This document shows, in pieces, positions 15,722-16,617 of a stretch of DNA of 16,617 bases (its first letter is position 1; the number at the start of each line of letters is the position of its first letter). Origin of the DNA: an uncultured Bacteroides sp. (GTDB taxonomy: Bacteria; Bacteroidota; Bacteroidia; Bacteroidales; Bacteroidaceae); the NCBI GenBank assembly GCA_900557355.1, contig USSR01000072.1, forward strand, positions 1 to 16,617. Direction: 5' to 3'. The notes under the pieces are model-generated. The model searched no databases, had not been told where the DNA came from, and saw only the letters and a list, made by a program, of their open reading frames with translations. Both the position numbers and the translations under genes were made by a program.

Positions 15722-16617
15722 ATGAAAAAGAATATAGTAATTCTATTTTTGTTGATTGCCGGTTGGGGGTATGCTCAAAAACCAGCTTATCTGGCTTCGA
15801 AGTTTACAAATGGATTACGCGATTTTTTTGTTTATTATGATAGTTGTTTTGAGGCAAGACATCATTTACCCGGACTTTTTCCTTGGTTGGAGAAAGTTAG
15901 AGTGGAAATTAAGGAAATTGTACGAAAGTCACTTGCCATAAAAGAGGAATGGATTCCGGTGATTAAGACCCGAATAAATGGAGTCACACGAAATCGGGAC
16001 TTCATAGTGCAGCATTTGCAATCCGTTTCGTGGAATAATTGTTACGGTGCAGCTCATTTGTATATTCCGTCCAATAATGATGCGGATAAAGGTTTACCTG
16101 TTGTATTGCTGGCTTGCGGACATGGAAATAACGGTAAACTCTATCCTGCTTATCGGAAAATGGCAGAATATTTGGCTTCCAGCGGCATTGCGGTATTAGT
16201 ACCGGACAATATTGGTCAGGGTGAACGTCATTTCATGGGACATTATTCCGCTCCCGGAGTTTTTGAGTGTGGACTGACTGTACAGGGATTGATAGTTATG
16301 GAAACCATAGGATGGCTCAATTGGATAAGAAAGCAAAGAAATTTTAATATCGAAAAGATTGCTGTATGTGGTAATTCTGGTGGAGGGGCGCTGGGACTAT
16401 TCTTGGCATCTGTTGTACCTGAAAAATTCTCTGTACTGATTTCATCTGGCTATCCTTCTACGTTCGAGTATGTTGCCCGCAAGGAGAAACGGCATTGCCA
16501 TTGTAACATTGTTCCGGGAATTATTGGAAAAGTGGAGATGTGGCAGGTTTTGGGGTGTTTTGCACCTAAACCAATGTACCTCCTGCAAGGAAAATCGGAT
16601 GAATTCTTCCCGGTACA
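15722..16617 (+). CDS. Exported alpha/beta hydrolase, probable carbohydrate esterase (3' truncated)
   Basis: An open frame of 298 codons runs from the ATG at 15722 to the window edge without a stop. The signal peptide is MKKNIVILFLLIAGWGYAQ. The fold is an alpha/beta hydrolase: LPVVLLACGHGNNGK (the HG oxyanion-type loop), AVLVPDNIGQGER, then the nucleophile elbow CGNSGGGALG with Ser219. The HCHCN motif (258-262) follows, and GKSDEFFPV has Asp293 as the probable acid. The catalytic His should lie beyond the edge. Related proteins with an HCxCNxVPG stretch are common in PULs and are usually annotated as acetyl-xylan or dienelactone-type hydrolases. Removal of acetyl or methyl esters from the glycan is the likely role. 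The gap from the mutarotase is 41 bases, with no terminator seen. Confidence 0.85.
   Translation, partial: MKKNIVILFLLIAGWGYAQKPAYLASKFTNGLRDFFVYYDSCFEARHHLPGLFPWLEKVRVEIKEIVRKSLAIKEEWIPVIKTRINGVTRNRDFIVQHLQSVSWNNCYGAAHLYIPSNNDADKGLPVVLLACGHGNNGKLYPAYRKMAEYLASSGIAVLVPDNIGQGERHFMGHYSAPGVFECGLTVQGLIVMETIGWLNWIRKQRNFNIEKIAVCGNSGGGALGLFLASVVPEKFSVLISSGYPSTFEYVARKEKRHCHCNIVPGIIGKVEMWQVLGCFAPKPMYLLQGKSDEFFPV

Noticed and set aside
15756..15941. Short 61-codon plus-strand frame near the right end
   Set aside because: It is a shadow in another frame of the exported alpha/beta hydrolase, whose continuous frame from 15722 has a signal peptide and catalytic motifs.
1067..16617. Ulvan utilisation as the function of the locus
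   Set aside because: GH105, BNR_4 and rhamnose mutarotase would fit ulvan, but no sulfatase is present in the window, so a non-sulfated rhamnose-glucuronate glycan is preferred; sulfatases beyond the right edge could reverse this.
1..16617. CRISPR arrays, tRNA or rRNA genes, insertion sequences, phage or defence genes
   Set aside because: I saw no regularly spaced repeats, no tRNA- or rRNA-like stretches, and no transposase, integrase or nuclease motifs on either strand.

Overview
The window looks like a Bacteroides or close Bacteroidales chromosome. It carries a SusC/SusD pair, AT-rich intergenic DNA, lipoproteins with short lipoboxes, and promoter sequences of the Bacteroides type (TTTG, then TAnnTTTG) with little use of Shine-Dalgarno sites. 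I read it as a polysaccharide utilization locus (PUL) joined to a cytoplasmic uronate pathway. It has one divergent regulator (IclR family, minus strand) and twelve plus-strand genes in a tight run from about 1067 to past the right edge.

Layout. Positions 55-90 hold a hairpin terminator for a plus-strand gene outside the window. It is followed by the convergent 3' end of the IclR-type regulator (87-830). The intergenic region 831-1066 holds two divergent candidate promoters with identical -7 boxes (TAATTTTG) and a perfect 12-bp palindrome inside the regulator's own promoter. Then come the SusC-like TonB-dependent transporter (1067-4078), the SusD-like lipoprotein (4090-5766), a clan-A glycoside hydrolase lipoprotein (5834-7282) and a sodium:solute symporter (7282-8946). 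Four cytoplasmic enzymes follow: a short D-mannonate dehydratase-like protein (8950-9897), an RraA/HMG-aldolase-like protein (9900-10628), a uronate isomerase (10641-12041) and an SDR-type D-mannonate oxidoreductase (12044-12889). After a possible internal promoter the cluster continues with a GH105/GH88-type unsaturated uronyl hydrolase (12920-14050), a BNR_4 beta-propeller protein (14061-15359), an L-rhamnose mutarotase (15366-15680) and an exported alpha/beta hydrolase cut off by the window end (15722-16617).

How the genes may work together (inference). SusC/D capture and import an oligosaccharide. The exported hydrolases, the beta-propeller protein (whose family includes lyases acting at rhamnose-uronate bonds) and the esterase dismantle it in the periplasm or at the surface. 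The symporter moves the sugar acid or sugar into the cytoplasm. UxaC, UxuB and UxuA then convert D-glucuronate through D-fructuronate and D-mannonate to 2-keto-3-deoxygluconate (KDG). No KDG kinase or KDPG aldolase gene is present; the RraA-like protein sits in that place. The mutarotase and the propeller family point to rhamnose as a second sugar. The best guess for the substrate is therefore a rhamnose- and glucuronate-containing glycan, such as capped arabinogalactan or a bacterial exopolysaccharide. No sulfatase is visible, which argues mildly against ulvan. All genes read intact; the only partial gene is the one cut by the window edge.
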